Source: Phoronis australis (lineage: Eukaryota; Phoronida; Phoronidae). Taken from it: a stretch of DNA of 64,000 bases. Below the pieces are notes generated by a model. It searched no databases, was not told where the DNA came from, and saw nothing but the letters and a program-made list of their open reading frames with translations. The DNA lies in the NCBI GenBank assembly GCA_002633005.1, contig NMRA01000012.1, positions 2,062,550-2,126,549 on the forward strand. Reading direction: 5' to 3'. Positions 24,603-37,400 of this stretch are shown one piece after another; position 1 is the stretch's first letter, and the number at the start of each line of letters is the position of its first letter. A program made the position numbers and the translations under genes.

Positions 24603-25394
24603 CTAGGTGTGTCTTGATATCTGTGAAACGTAATGATGAATGCCCAAATTGCCCATATCCTCACTCACAATCCATTCAATTCCTGCTTGAATTTTGTTGT
24701 CCAAAATTTTTGAGACTGTCCCAAACCAGACAATTTTTACCATTCCGCCGTTCAGCGCAGATGGAACGTTGAGCATGTAACATAACCTGAAGAAAATGTG
24801 CTGCCCAATTACCTTGACAGTTACCATACCAGTCATGTGTACTGTTATTATTATACTCAAGTCATGTACAAAATGTTCAAACCTGTCCTCCGGTAGTTGT
24901 CTCCATTACACAATATTGCAGCACATTTTCCACTGCTGTCTATTCTGCTCTGTTGTGTCAGATAAGATTTCTTCAATCTCAACAGCATAATTCCTTGAAG
25001 GGTTGCTAATGTAACTTTTAACCCCCAACTGATCACGGCATTTTCTGCCTTTGTCGCCACCTGTCTGGTGGATACGCTGCACTTCAGTCTGTTCAAGTTC
25101 CGGGCGGTCTATCGTACTTATCTTTCGTCCATGGAAAAGGCTTTGGGTTGAAAAGTTCCTCCTTCCAGTCTCCTCGTTCCATGCTTGTCCTACTTTTGGT
25201 TTTGATTCTTTCTCCAGTTTTTCGCTTGTTGACAGCTCCGTTTCGCTTGCCTTACTGAGGTTTCTAGCGAAATTTGTGAGACTGTCGTTGCGATTCAGCG
25301 GCGACGTTGAGTTCTCTAGGTCAATTAAGCCATCTGTATATTCGAAGTTTGGTGCAACCACTTGTGAAATACTTTTGGATTTTTTGCACTCCAT
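24603..25394 (-). CDS. Uncharacterised ORF, possibly two exons
   Basis: A 162-codon open frame (25,394-24,906) starts at an ATG in fair context and is rich in charged residues, Ser and Thr, which is unusual for chance frames in AT-rich DNA. A plausible donor (GT|GTAATG near 24,910) and an acceptor (TTCTTCAG, near 24,803) would join it in phase to a second open stretch ending at 24,603, giving about 230 residues. I recognise no domain. It could equally be a single exon, a repeat-derived frame, or part of a larger gene. Its start faces MYO19, about 3 kb away. Confidence 0.3.
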
Positions 25395-27050
25395 AGTATT
25401 CAGTTCCTGATACTGTGAGCTTTTATGGAATGTTACAGATTTCCACTGTCACTTTGTATACACTCAGTATCTTGTGGGAGAAGCTTATGGGATTCCCATC
25501 TAAACTCTGCTGTGGTCTGCTTAAAGATGATTGCCTGTTGCTGACAAAATCTTCTGATTAATGAGTGATAGTTTCCAAACTGCCCTTGTTGTCATGGGAA
25601 CGTTCATGTAAAATGGTTTCTCTTGTTTCAAAGGTTCATAATTGCTTGCTATAAATAAATGGATACTTGCGTAAAACAGGACTAACGATATCTGACTTCT
25701 CTACTGACTATCCTCGGCTTTCATAGGGACAATCCTCATGGGAAGTGCTTCTTTGTGTAAATGATACATACAACAAATAGATGAAAGCATATTTTGCTTT
25801 GATCCATTTATTTTAGTATGATTTTAATTTTGATTTCTTCAGATTTGTTTGCATAGTATTAAGAGCTGCTCTATTGAAGTCCACCTTCTGGTTCTGTATA
25901 AATTTTGCTTACCAGTACGGTAATTTTCTACTTCTTTCACACAAAAACAATTGTCAAAACTGTCGTTTCCATTTTTCAAATAAGCAAATTACTTTGCTAA
26001 AAATAACAGTAGCTTTACTAAATCTGCAAGCCATGCTAGCAATAGACAAAATTTTTCTTAATCTTTGTTTTTGTGGAAAAATTTAACAGAACAGAATTTC
26101 ACTTGTTAGCCATGTTGTGTGCTGAATAAGTATCGTTTTATAAAAGTGGTGTGTACACTTTTTAAGATTAGATCAGTGACATCTGTCAGTGAACTTTTTA
26201 AATCTGAACATGAGACAAGTTGATATCAACTTTATGGCAGCTGTCTAAATAAAAATGTCAGTGTGGTTACATGTTCATATAATCTTTAACTACCTGCTTC
26301 GTGTTTGCTGATAGAGAGCAAAAAATAACATGATAATCTCTTCAGTTTTGCTGGTACAGCATTGTTAAAACTGTGATTTTCTATTTTTCTAACATTGTTT
26401 ACTTTTTTCTCAACTTCTGTTTTGCTTAATAAGTTTGAAACAAATAGTCCAAATGTCCGCCATCTTGAGTGCTAAATTGAAGACTGTTCACTGCATTGCC
26501 TGACATGGGTTTGGATTCTCTTAAAGGCCTTTCCCACTTCTTCTAAAGCTTCGGCGTTGCCGAGAACACTTAACTTCAGTCTTGAATCGAAGTTAATAGC
26601 ACAAGTTAACTCCGAAGTAAAGAAGTGGATTAACAGCGAAGCATCGATACAATGAGAACACTTTAACTTCGATGCCATATTGGAGTTATTGGCAGGGGTC
26701 ACTGCCTGTGTTTGCCAACAGTGGGCAATGACTGGTTAAGTTTTATTAATATTTTGTTCTAATAACTATTATTTTGGGGTATCAGCATTCTGTTTCAGTT
26801 TGTCCAAGTATTTGTACTAAAAAAATCACTGAACGTGTAGTGTACGCAAAACACCTTTGCTTGGATCAGCTGTTAGCCTGCTCAAGAGTCAAAATTTTTT
26901 GATGCATCATTTTCTAGTACTTTGTCATCGTCCCAACGTGGCAACTATTGGCTGCCTTGTGAAGTTGACGTTCTAGTTTCTATTTGGGAAGAGGGAGAGG
27001 TCCTTGCCATCATAAACAGCAAAGCCATATGATCGAATGTCATATTAGTG
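25395..27050. other. Non-coding stretch between the 24.6-25.4 kb ORF and the retrotransposon relic
   Basis: No exon recognised. A patch at about 26,520-26,690 contains several copies of TTAACTTCG/CGAAGTTAA in both orientations. The rest is AT-rich sequence. Confidence 0.4.
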
Positions 27051-27059
27051 CCGCCTGCC

Positions 27060-27580
27060 TTGCGATAACATCGCTGAACTATAACTCGGAAGCTTATTCT
27101 CTGCGGTTGACCACTAACATTGAAGCTTCGATAGTAGCAGAGAAACTGGTAACTGTATGGGAAAGGACCTTTGGGCTACATATCCCATAGAGCAGAAGTA
27201 ACAATACCTGCAGTTATACAAACACACCTGCAGAGCAAAGGTAAGACATTGGGTGCGCAAACTGTCGGTGGAGGCGTGGAAAAAGCTGTCCGTCTGAGAC
27301 ACAAACCAAACAAATATTTCAAAGTCCTACTGAACCAAAAGGTTCAAAGAAACTGTTATGTTTAGATGGCTCTCTATCATGCAGCTAATTCATGTTATTA
27401 CTGGACACTGCAACTTAGCTCGGCACCGTTACATCACAGGCCACACGGCATGTTCATTGTGTCCCAACTGTGGCTTGGAGACCTAGTGCTCAACATCTGG
27501 TAGAGATTTGCCCTGCCTACCATAGATGGTAATCTACCCCTTGATGGACACATAAGCTGCCTGGTTGACCTTGTTAGGTT
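27060..27580 (+). mobile_element. Decayed 3' end of a non-LTR (LINE) retrotransposon
   Basis: At 27,379-27,486 a short frame reads ITGHCNLARHRYITGHT followed by CPNCG. This is the pattern that follows the RNase H domain in many LINE ORF2 proteins. A frame change just after it restores QHLVEICPAYHRW, completing the usual Cys/His motif. Upstream frames are broken by stops. The element has lost function; its 5' limit is uncertain and the clade cannot be assigned. Confidence 0.6.
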
Positions 27581-27829
27581 TAATCTGATTCAAACTGGCA
27601 GATTCGAAGGTTTCACCCATGAGGAAACCGATGATGTCGGGTCCCCGTGAGTCATAATCAGGTGATTAGTGTAATGGCCTGGCTTGCGACCTAAACACGT
27701 TTGATGTACCGCAAAAGGCATCAGGTCACATGTACTCTTTTCTTACAAACAGACACAGACACAGTAATCATGGTTTATTACAAGTCGATCAAATGAGAGT
27801 ATTTATGATTGACATATGTCCTGAATAAT

Positions 27830-27990
27830 AGTTAAATGATACGTGCGTGGCAAGCTCGTTATCAGAGATGAAAAGGAGACCGAGGTTGGCGATATAAGGT
27901 AATTTATTATGACTAATACAATTACAATGTAATGAATACAGATAAGTAACATAAAACTGGTAATCTCTGGTAAGATGGGCAGTAAAAAAA
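27830..27990 (-). repeat. Dispersed repeat, copy 2 (inverted partner of 23,690-23,890)
   Basis: On the minus strand it matches the 23.7-kb copy in four ordered blocks. The two copies lie about 4 kb apart in opposite orientation on either side of the uncharacterised ORF. Confidence 0.55.
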
Positions 27991-28466
27991 CGACACAAGA
28001 GATTTGTAAGACAGTTTGTGTATCATCGCAGGCATCCAGAAAATACAGTAAATTAAGTCTGGATGCAGATGGTATCCTACTTTTCAAAATTCTTAAGTTA
28101 TTTGATATAGTTGCTCTTGTTCATGCACTCAGTCCTTGAGATTACTTAATTTTGATTTGCTTAATACACAAGTCTCGTAGTCAGGTTGGATTAGCTTTGT
28201 GCAAATTTTACTGATCTCTAACAGCATTGAAGCCTGTTTACGGATGGTGGTAAGTCAGGCCTAATTCCCACACTGTTCATTAATGAGGCTCGTTAAGGCA
28301 GTCATTGAGTCTGAATATGAAAAATGATCAACATTTTCCCTAATTATAACAGATGCAGCATTGCATTTGGAATAACATGCCTACGTCACATTTTCTGTTA
28401 TGATCGCACTTCCAATCTTTGATAAAACAGGCCTCTGATTTCGCTTGTTGTTTATTTGTTATCCAG

Positions 28467-31400
28467 GTGGAGAGTAATGACTCTGAAGCTATGTCCATTG
28501 GCTGTGGCCCTGAGGATGTAGGAGACTTGTCACTTCTGAACCCTGTCAACTCCACCACAGGTATGGCAACTGTACACTTGAATTCATCGTCAAGTGTAGC
28601 AACCAGTATGACAACGAATACGATTTTTGTAATTTTTGCATCACTGCAGAATACAGCTACTGTAAAACAAAACGTGGAGAGACACTCTTTCCTTTATTTT
28701 CACCAGTGCAGAACACATATAAAGAATGCCATCAGTTGTGAGGTATCACTAACGTAGGAACATGTCGTTAATTACAATCCTGTATGTATTTGGGTTTCAT
28801 AAAAGTGAACTTCAGCGGGGTTCGAATGTGGCAGCCCTTTTGTTGAAATACCAGGCCAGAAATTTGGCAGTTATTTTGAAAATTCCATGTTCAGTTCTGG
28901 CTATTATGAAAACATTAGATTACGAGTTGAAAGAGCATCGTTTGGGAATAAGTTTAGACTACGGTAGATTGGTTTGTGGTCAAATTCCTTTTAGAAGTTG
29001 TCTCTGAAGTATTTTTTGTATTTCAAAACAGATAGAAAGTTGCTTTGGCAATTATTTGTGTGCAAAATTGAAGAGAGATTGCCATAAATGAGGTGATTCA
29101 TGGCTTCAAATAAGAGAGCTGTATGAATTATTGCTTATAAGGGCAAGAATATAAATCTTAGTCTCAGATTGCCCTTTAGTTTGTGCTCAATTCAAACCCT
29201 GTTTAAACACTTACAGTACTGCGCTGCCTCAAGACGCGCTATGATCAGGACTTGTTTTACACCAGAGCTGGCCTGACGTTGGTGGCCATGAACCCATTCA
29301 AACCAGTGCCGTCTCTGTATAACAACAGCGCCGTGGTCCAGTACAGCCAATCAAATGTACAGGTGAGTGTCATGGGGCCCTTTCAAGACAGTATACTTTA
29401 CTGTAGCAAGTAATATCGGATTTTGGTGTAGTGTTAATTTTTCCACTCGTGCATCCTGTGTATGTGAACACTTTCTTTATTTATCTACAATATTTGAAAT
29501 ACGAAATATATGCTTTAAAAAATGTTTGCTCAGCTATTTTGCATATACCCGGTAAGCGCATGTGGCAAAGTTTCTCTTGGATGCATAGGTATTTTCCGTT
29601 GATTTTGTAAGTGTCTTACAGACGATTTTTTTGTATTTTATGCATTCTTATTTTTTTCCAGTGAAATACAGTTTAACTGAAGTTTAAATCAGCTACAAAT
29701 AACAAATATTTTGACCTTCACGCATTGTTTCGCGCTTAGGAGCATCGGACTAAATTTATATGTTAGCACAACTTCACAGACAGGCATTGCTTTAAATGGA
29801 AATACCCGCAGTAGACAAATTGAAGTCATTTGTTTAGAACCTTTGTTAGTCCCTTCAAACACAGACTTAGAGTAGTGATGTCTCGTTACTCAGTAATGAG
29901 CAGATTATGTCTACTAATCATGGGAAATATTATGAACAAGTGAATGAGACATGTTGTCCAGCCGCTCACGTGAGACAGAGCGAATTTAAATGGGTGCAAG
30001 TATGCAACTTCTGTAACGTTTAGTACGGATGTAAACCTTGATGTTTGAGATGAGACTGAGAGGTAGAGCTTATGTGTCAGTCAGTGCTCTGATGGGACCA
30101 AGTAACTCAATACTTACCAGAGTTGTGTTATTGTTTAATCTTGTATCTGAAGCTCAGTGGCATGTCAACCATTGATGATGTTTGATTCTCACCAGCCTCC
30201 ATGATTTCTTCCAGGCATTGCCACCTCACATTTATACTGTGGCTGAACAGGCTTACACACGACTAAAGCAGAACAGTTGGCAACCAAACCAGAGCATTGT
30301 GGTCAGTGGGGAGAGTGGAGCTGGCAAAGTATGTGTGCAACAGAATGCAATCGCCACCATGTTTATCACAATAAACACTTCTCTATAGTATTTGCCTTAC
30401 TGTTCTACTGTGGGGTCCAGTGAACCCAAAAACCAAAATGTTTGGGGTACGTTTCAATTTCTCTGGGTACATGTAGAGAGTCTAGAAATCATTACACTAG
30501 CATTCAGTATTGATGGAAAATTGATCAAGAAATGAAACATTTGATTTTGTTTTTATTTGTTACATGCAATTGATCAAAATTGGGTCCAAGTTTACTTGGC
30601 AAGCTCAGCATGCATCTTCTGTTGCTCAGTTGCATCAAACGATGCAAAAACACTGCCTTGGGAAAAGTCTGCTGCTTTAACATGAAGCTGCCTCCTTCTC
30701 TTTCTCCTGTCGGTGAACACCAGTGAAATATCTTGCCAACTATATTACAGCCTCAGTTTTGAGACTATTTGTCGTGCTGTTTCTTTGACAGTTATAAACT
30801 TTGTCTATTAAAGGTACATTTTGCCACTTTTTAGTTGCCAGCGTTGAATTATTAATCAAAGCGTATTACCACATTCATACGATCTTAAATTCTTACTGAA
30901 TGAGCCGGAGACACAGGCAATGCGTACATGCGCCATTTTCGAATTTGCAATTTTAAGTCTGAAGTATTTTCTTGAGATGCCTATGGTTTCAGTATTCTTG
31001 TTGGTGACTAAAATGAAGTCCTGTCATTTATGAGACCATTTTTATAAGCTTTAGTGGCTTAATTCATTTTTCATTTTTGGCTTCTTAATGCCGAAAAAAT
31101 GCATTTTTAACTGTGATGTTTATCTGGCGTTCCAGACAGTGACTGCTAAACATTTGATGAGGTATCTGACAGCTGTATCAAACACCAGTGAAGAAGCTGT
31201 TGTGGCTAGTTCACGCATCGAACAACGTATTCTTGACTCTAACCCTATACTGGAGGCATTTGGTGAGTGGTTCACTTGCTTTTTGTGGGGAAACGTAGCA
31301 AGCAGAGAGTACTCAAAACACTGAAGAATGGTTGAGCACCTGTGGTTAAAAAGCAGTATTTTGTAATTTATTGACTTGATGATAAGCAAGTCCCTGACTT

Positions 31401-34400
31401 GGTGTAGTTTATTCACATTTTTATCCTAGGTAAAACTGCTATAACAACACCTTCTATCAAAAATAGGTCCATTAAGTTACTTGTCACATCAGGATAGTTT
31501 AAGTGGCCAAGGCAGTGTGGCTCTCCAATTCCAAGCAATGATTGATGGTAAGCAATGGCAATTGAAATTTAATGATAAGAATGCAGTGCCTCTGCATATA
31601 TACCAGTGAAGAAAATTGATGTTTTTAACACCCAGAGAATGGATCTCTGGTGCTGGTCTGTGACAAAACTTGCATGCCTGAAATTCTGTGACATTTAATG
31701 ACATTTTGAGGCTTCTGTGAATTCGATAATGTAAGTAGGCTTTTAGTGTTTTGTTGGGTTTATGTTTATTATATGCTACATCAATTGGTCATTCCTTTTT
31801 CACAAACAGTGAAGTTATGGGATTCTGAGAAATATTGTGTCTCGCATATGTGACAAAAGCAAAGTTTGTGTGACTTATACATGCAAAAAGCACCAAAAGA
31901 GCTGTGACAATTGAGACTTCCCTGTGACATTTTGAAAATTTTGAGATGTGACAAATTGTGACTTGTCAATGAATATGAACCAATTCTCTGACCATCATAA
32001 CATGGTGTATAGTGGCTGTTGGTAGCTGTAGACCCGGCTTTATCTGCCAAAGCAACTATAAGCTTTGATTCAGAGTACCTCTTAATCTTAATAAAATTGG
32101 TCTGAAATTGTGATTTTTGGTCTCGGAAAGAATTTAAATATTTCATTATTGCTCAAGACTAAGCTGAATTAGTTAGCTTGACCCAGGTTAGAGTGTCTGT
32201 GTTCTTGTGACTAAGGTGTTTGTAATACATATGCTTGATATGGTTTTTCAGGTAATGCAAAAACACTAAGGAATCACAACAGTTCACGGTTTGGCAAGTA
32301 CATCCAACTTCAGTTTCAACGGTGAGTCTACATTTAGTGGCATTTTCCTGCAATAAGTTATATTCTTTCACAGAGACAACTACAGTAAACATCCTTTGAA
32401 GTGAAGCACCATTAGAAATTTGTGACTTACGTAGACTGGAGATTTGGTACTGGGTCTCCCAGTTGCTAATTAAAAGTAAAAATATATGATTGTAGTGCAT
32501 GAAGTGGACAAATAGAGCGGTGTGAATTTGGCCGCATTCTTGGTTACAGTAATTCAGAATGATAAACCCTTGTCTTCAAATGCCCATTTTACTTAAGTGT
32601 GGCAAAACTTGAAGCCACATTGTAGGCTTGTTGCTGATTGTACATTAATAGTCTCAACCGCTCAACCGGTTAGTGATGAAATTCTGTGGTGCATTCAGTA
32701 AATGTAAGACAGTCTCCCCAAGACATTGTGTTGAAAAAATTTTTTTGATGGAATGGAAACCACAATTGTAATTCAACACTCAGCATTGCTAACCAATCAC
32801 TTCTGTGGCTGCCATTTTGTTAGTTTACGCTAGTATGGTTAAAACCTTATTCCGATACACCCGTCTTTCACTCACTTGTTTATGCATGGTCTTGCATAAT
32901 CTCGCCTTTCTCCCAAAAATATACTCTACAAATGCAACGATGTTATCTGACAAATCACTTTCCACGGCTAGGGCCTTGTTTATGGTTAGGCAGGAGAGCC
33001 AAGCACTCGTGAGAGACCTGTATTTGATACATTAGTGACAAAACTTGGAATCACACGGTTGGCCATTGCTGAAATGAGATATATGTTGCTCGGCAAGTTT
33101 CATCCAAGATTTCAAAAAATAGGGCGTTCAAAATGGGTTTCCCAAATTGTCAGAGCGTCTATGACCAATAACGCGTGACAGTGTTTTATGATCTCAAGTC
33201 AAATTTTTGCTATAGTGTGGTATGTGCTGTGAAAACATGGTCCTGCACTAAATTTTTTTGTAAGAAGATCTAGTTTGAGTCTAATACTGGAATAATTTTT
33301 TTGTATCTTGCATTATTTCGAAACCAATTTTTTTATTCTGGACCGGCCAATAAGCTCCCAGAACTGCTGTTAACTTAAGGTACTCTACTTGGGTTGTCCA
33401 AATGCTGAACAGGGTTCCTAAATAGGGTGCCCAAATTTTAGTCAGGGTGTCCCTCAAATACGTTTTAACAAAGGTAACCCCTAAGCTCTGCTTTCCATGA
33501 AGACACTGGATACACTCAATCTTTATTCGCTCCCATTTATGCACTGTACAAAGGGAGGTGAAAGACGGGAAATTAGTCTGTGTTGTGCACTAGTCAAAAC
33601 TTGGTCTTAGTCCATTCATATTGTTTGTCGAACAGTAATGGTCAAGTGTTGGGTGGACATATCAAGACGTACCTGCTGGAGAAAACCAGGGTGGTCCACC
33701 AGTCAGAGGGCGAATGTAATTTCCACATCTTCTACCAGGTAACTGTGTCAACAGTCTTCATCCGTTGCTGTGCCCTGTGTTGTATATGATTTTCAAAACA
33801 ATAACATTTTAGTGAGCAAAGGTAAAATTCACCGATTAGGAAGCAGATTGGTTGACAAGTCAAGTTTTTCACCCTCACTCTAAGTCTCTTGGGAAAGCAA
33901 TGAAAATCTTTTTTGTGACCAAACTACGTTTCAGACAAAATGAAGTAATTCTCACTTTGTTGACTGAAGTTGTCTTAGTATCTTGTTGATTACACTGCAT
34001 TTATTTACTGTCACCTTCTAAAACAAGATTTAGAAATGGTGACTCTTCACAAAGGTGCGTTAGCTGAGAATTTGCTATACAGGTAACTGGCGTATCTAGG
34101 ATTGGGTAGGGGGTTGGCGACCATAATTTTCAAAGTCAAAATGTACCTGTTGGGGTAACCCTGAAAATAGCATGCTGGTAACTTTTGTTTGTTTGTTTGT
34201 TTGTTTGTTTGTTTGTTTGTTTGTTTGTTTGTTTGTTTGTTTGTTTGTCTGAATATGGAGTTGCTCAAGTATGTTGCAGTTTACATTGATGAGTTTCCAC
34301 AAGTTTGCCCTCAATGACCCCTAAATTCGAGCTAGGAAGTAGGTATTTTGAGTTTAGGTTTGAACTGAGTATTGGGATCGTATAGTGCGAACTATGAATA

Positions 34401-37400
34401 GGCATTCATTTACGTTAATGGTGATTTACTCGTGCACAAAATCATAACTTGAGTTTTTTCAGATATCAAAAATAATTTAGTGATAATAATAACAGCTCCT
34501 AGTTCAAGTTTAGAGATTATACCCTGGGGCTAGGTGTCAATACAGTATGTCCTTCCTGTCAGTTTCTAGCCAGCCTGGATGGGCATCACCAGATGAGCTA
34601 CAGGATGGCATCGATGTGCGGTCGAGATCTAGGTACGTACCACTGCTCATTAGTCACCACCACCAGTGTAACACCACCAACACCGCTACCACTTCAAACA
34701 CCATCAACACCAAAGCAAACACCACCACTATGCCTTTGATTCATCTGGCTCTCAAGTGTACAATAGTTGAATAGAACGTGCCCATAGTTTGAGAACCAGT
34801 TTGATCCCCATTATTCAGTGGAGAAAACGGATTCTCGTCATGGGGGCATGATATTTCTGACTATTACGCTCAAGTTAAAATCAAGTTTAGTGAAGTACGA
34901 TAACCATACTCATCCAGGGCGATTAAATTGAGAGCTCAAAAATCAAGACTGAAAGTCAATTTTTTATGAAGTTGGGGCCATTAAATTGAACGGTTGGTTC
35001 GAGTAAACACCAAGGAAGTTACATTTACTTTGGAGATTCACATGCAATTATCAAATGCAACATAGCAAATAATAAGAAATGATAATAATGCAGGTGGTCC
35101 GTTACACGTTGCATCAGACGTGCTCAGGACGCTCAGATGGGGCCATTGTAACAACCACCTGAAATAACTTTTTTGTTTTTGTTTTATTAACATTTGCGTA
35201 TAACACAAATTAAGACCGCGCTGACGAGCTAGAGACCTGACTCAATGGTCTAGCAGTGGGATTAGAACCTACGACTTTATGAACAAGAGGCAGACACTCA
35301 ACCCTCTAGGCCTCACCGCCTCCTCATGAAACAGTAGGATAGTACAGGTATTTCCTGCTCAAACTTTCATTGGTTTTGTCAACTAAACTTCGCTTGGTCG
35401 CTGAAGTCATCACACTGGCGCTTTCAAGGTCTCGATCCTATACATTTTCTGTGGGCTTTAAGGAGAGCATGGGCAATTAAAAACTTTAGGAAAATTTGTA
35501 AATTTACAAGATGGGAGTTATACTGATAACAGCTGTATCTGGCCGTAAGTTGCACCATTACGTTAATTCGTAGTGCTTGGAGCAATAGGAAATCCATCTC
35601 TTCTTTTTCCTCTTTTGCAGTATCAGACCTCAGCGCTTGGCACTCAACTCGGGATGCCATGACTGATATTGGTTTGGCGGACAGCCAACAGCGGGAGATA
35701 TTTCAGCTAATCACAGCTGTATTGTGCATTGGCAACTTGACGTTCTGTGGCGACGAGGAGTCTTCCTGTTATATAGACTGTGACAGAGCAGGCAAGTGTG
35801 CGGATGGTTTAATTATTAATGGTTGATGATGTTTGAGGTCTGTTTCGAACATTCTCTAAAGTTGGACACTGAAAGTCAAGCCAAAAATGAATTTTCTTGA
35901 TTCTGAAGATTGAGATGTGGGTAATGTTAGCGTTCATCGTATTTCTCAAACATCGGACAGTGCTTTTTGAATCACCAAAGTCTGAGATAAAATTTTTAAA
36001 ATTAATTTCCAACATAAAATTTGTTTTTCTTGTGATTCTTGAATTTGGGAAGGCCAGTATTGCCTATTTCATAAAAAATTCATTGTCCCACATTGGAGGA
36101 TTTTTACCATAGATGCCTTGTGTCAATACATGTTGGCAGTAGCTTCAGAAGGTGTGTCATATGCATCTATACATGTGTAATGGCTAAAGTTTCACGATAC
36201 ATGCCAAAGCAAAATTAACACTCTTCATGCACGCATTAAGTAAATGCACTTTTAGAAAGCTTTTACTCAACAGTTTCCCTTATAGATGTGGGTGGTGTTT
36301 TTTGTTTTTATCAACTCTAAATACGTTTCCAGTAATCACTTATTTTTAGTTAAATGCATGCCACCATCTACTGTAATGGATAGCTTCACCTTCACTCAAA
36401 TAATTAAACTTGCTCTTTTGTTTTGCTCACAATTTTCACATGCCACTTAAGTTCATGTGTCATCAACTGAATATGCGCACGGCTTCAAATGCAGGCCTAA
36501 ATATACGTATCCACGGTAACCTGCAATGCATTGACAAAACCTGTATTTTTCAGTTTTACTTCCCTAAAGGCTGTTTCTCATTTTTGCAAAAAAATATTGT
36601 ATTGTCTCATTGTTTGCAGTTGTTGCAAAGTGCTTGGAAATGGCATCAGATATTCTCGGCATTGACTCCTCCGATCTCGAGAAGGCCTTGACATTTCGTC
36701 AGATAAGGGCAAGTCACAGCCGACGACAGAGTGTATTCCACAAGCCGTGCAGCCAAGCTGAATCAGCCAATCGGAGGGACTGTCTAGCCAAGCTGCTCTA
36801 CTCTACTCTATTTGATTGGCTAGTCGACTTCATCAATGGCTGTATCATAGCTGAGAATGTGTATGGCTTTGTAGGTTAGTTATCTCACTCCATTACCAGC
36901 ATTATATACATTGCATAAACCGAACATAGTGCTTTATGACCGAATGCGAATTCCCAGTATGTTTGTCTCATGTTTAGATTGAAGGTATATGGAGCGCTGT
37001 TTTCTTTTTGACATCCAGTTTCAATGCGACTCTCGACTGTTTTAATTTAGTTTTGTGACGGTCTCAAAAATCAAGCCATAAAACAAGGTCACTTTTAATT
37101 GGAGTGCAGCCCGTTGGTGTAACAGTTATTTTTGTTATAATAAACCGTTTCATGCTTTTTTTATCTCACTTTAAATTTGGCATTTTTACACGGCAAATCA
37201 ATGCTCAATATAGCTTTGTATTATATTCTCTAGACTCCATTGCATTTTTTTAACTAATCATTCCGTTTTGACGGTCTTGTATAGTAACAAAGCTAGGCAG
37301 GTTTAGATCGATTCTATTGTCATATTCTGCTACTGATAGTCTGCCCAAATGTAATTAGTATGTCGAGCAGTGTGCATAGCAACAGGGGTAATAAGGAAAG

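Noticed and set aside
28419-28466. Extension of the first MYO19 exon to the left
   Set aside because: The open frame continues upstream but has no ATG in good context, and an AG acceptor immediately precedes 28,467; the true N-terminal exon is elsewhere.
34047-34314. ORFs rich in Lys-Gln-Thr-Asn repeats on the minus strand
   Set aside because: They are translations of the (TTTG)n microsatellite.
35792-35799. Alternative GT donor (GTGTGC) for the MYO19 exon ending at 35,791
   Set aside because: Using it shifts the frame and destroys the conserved sequence of the next exon.
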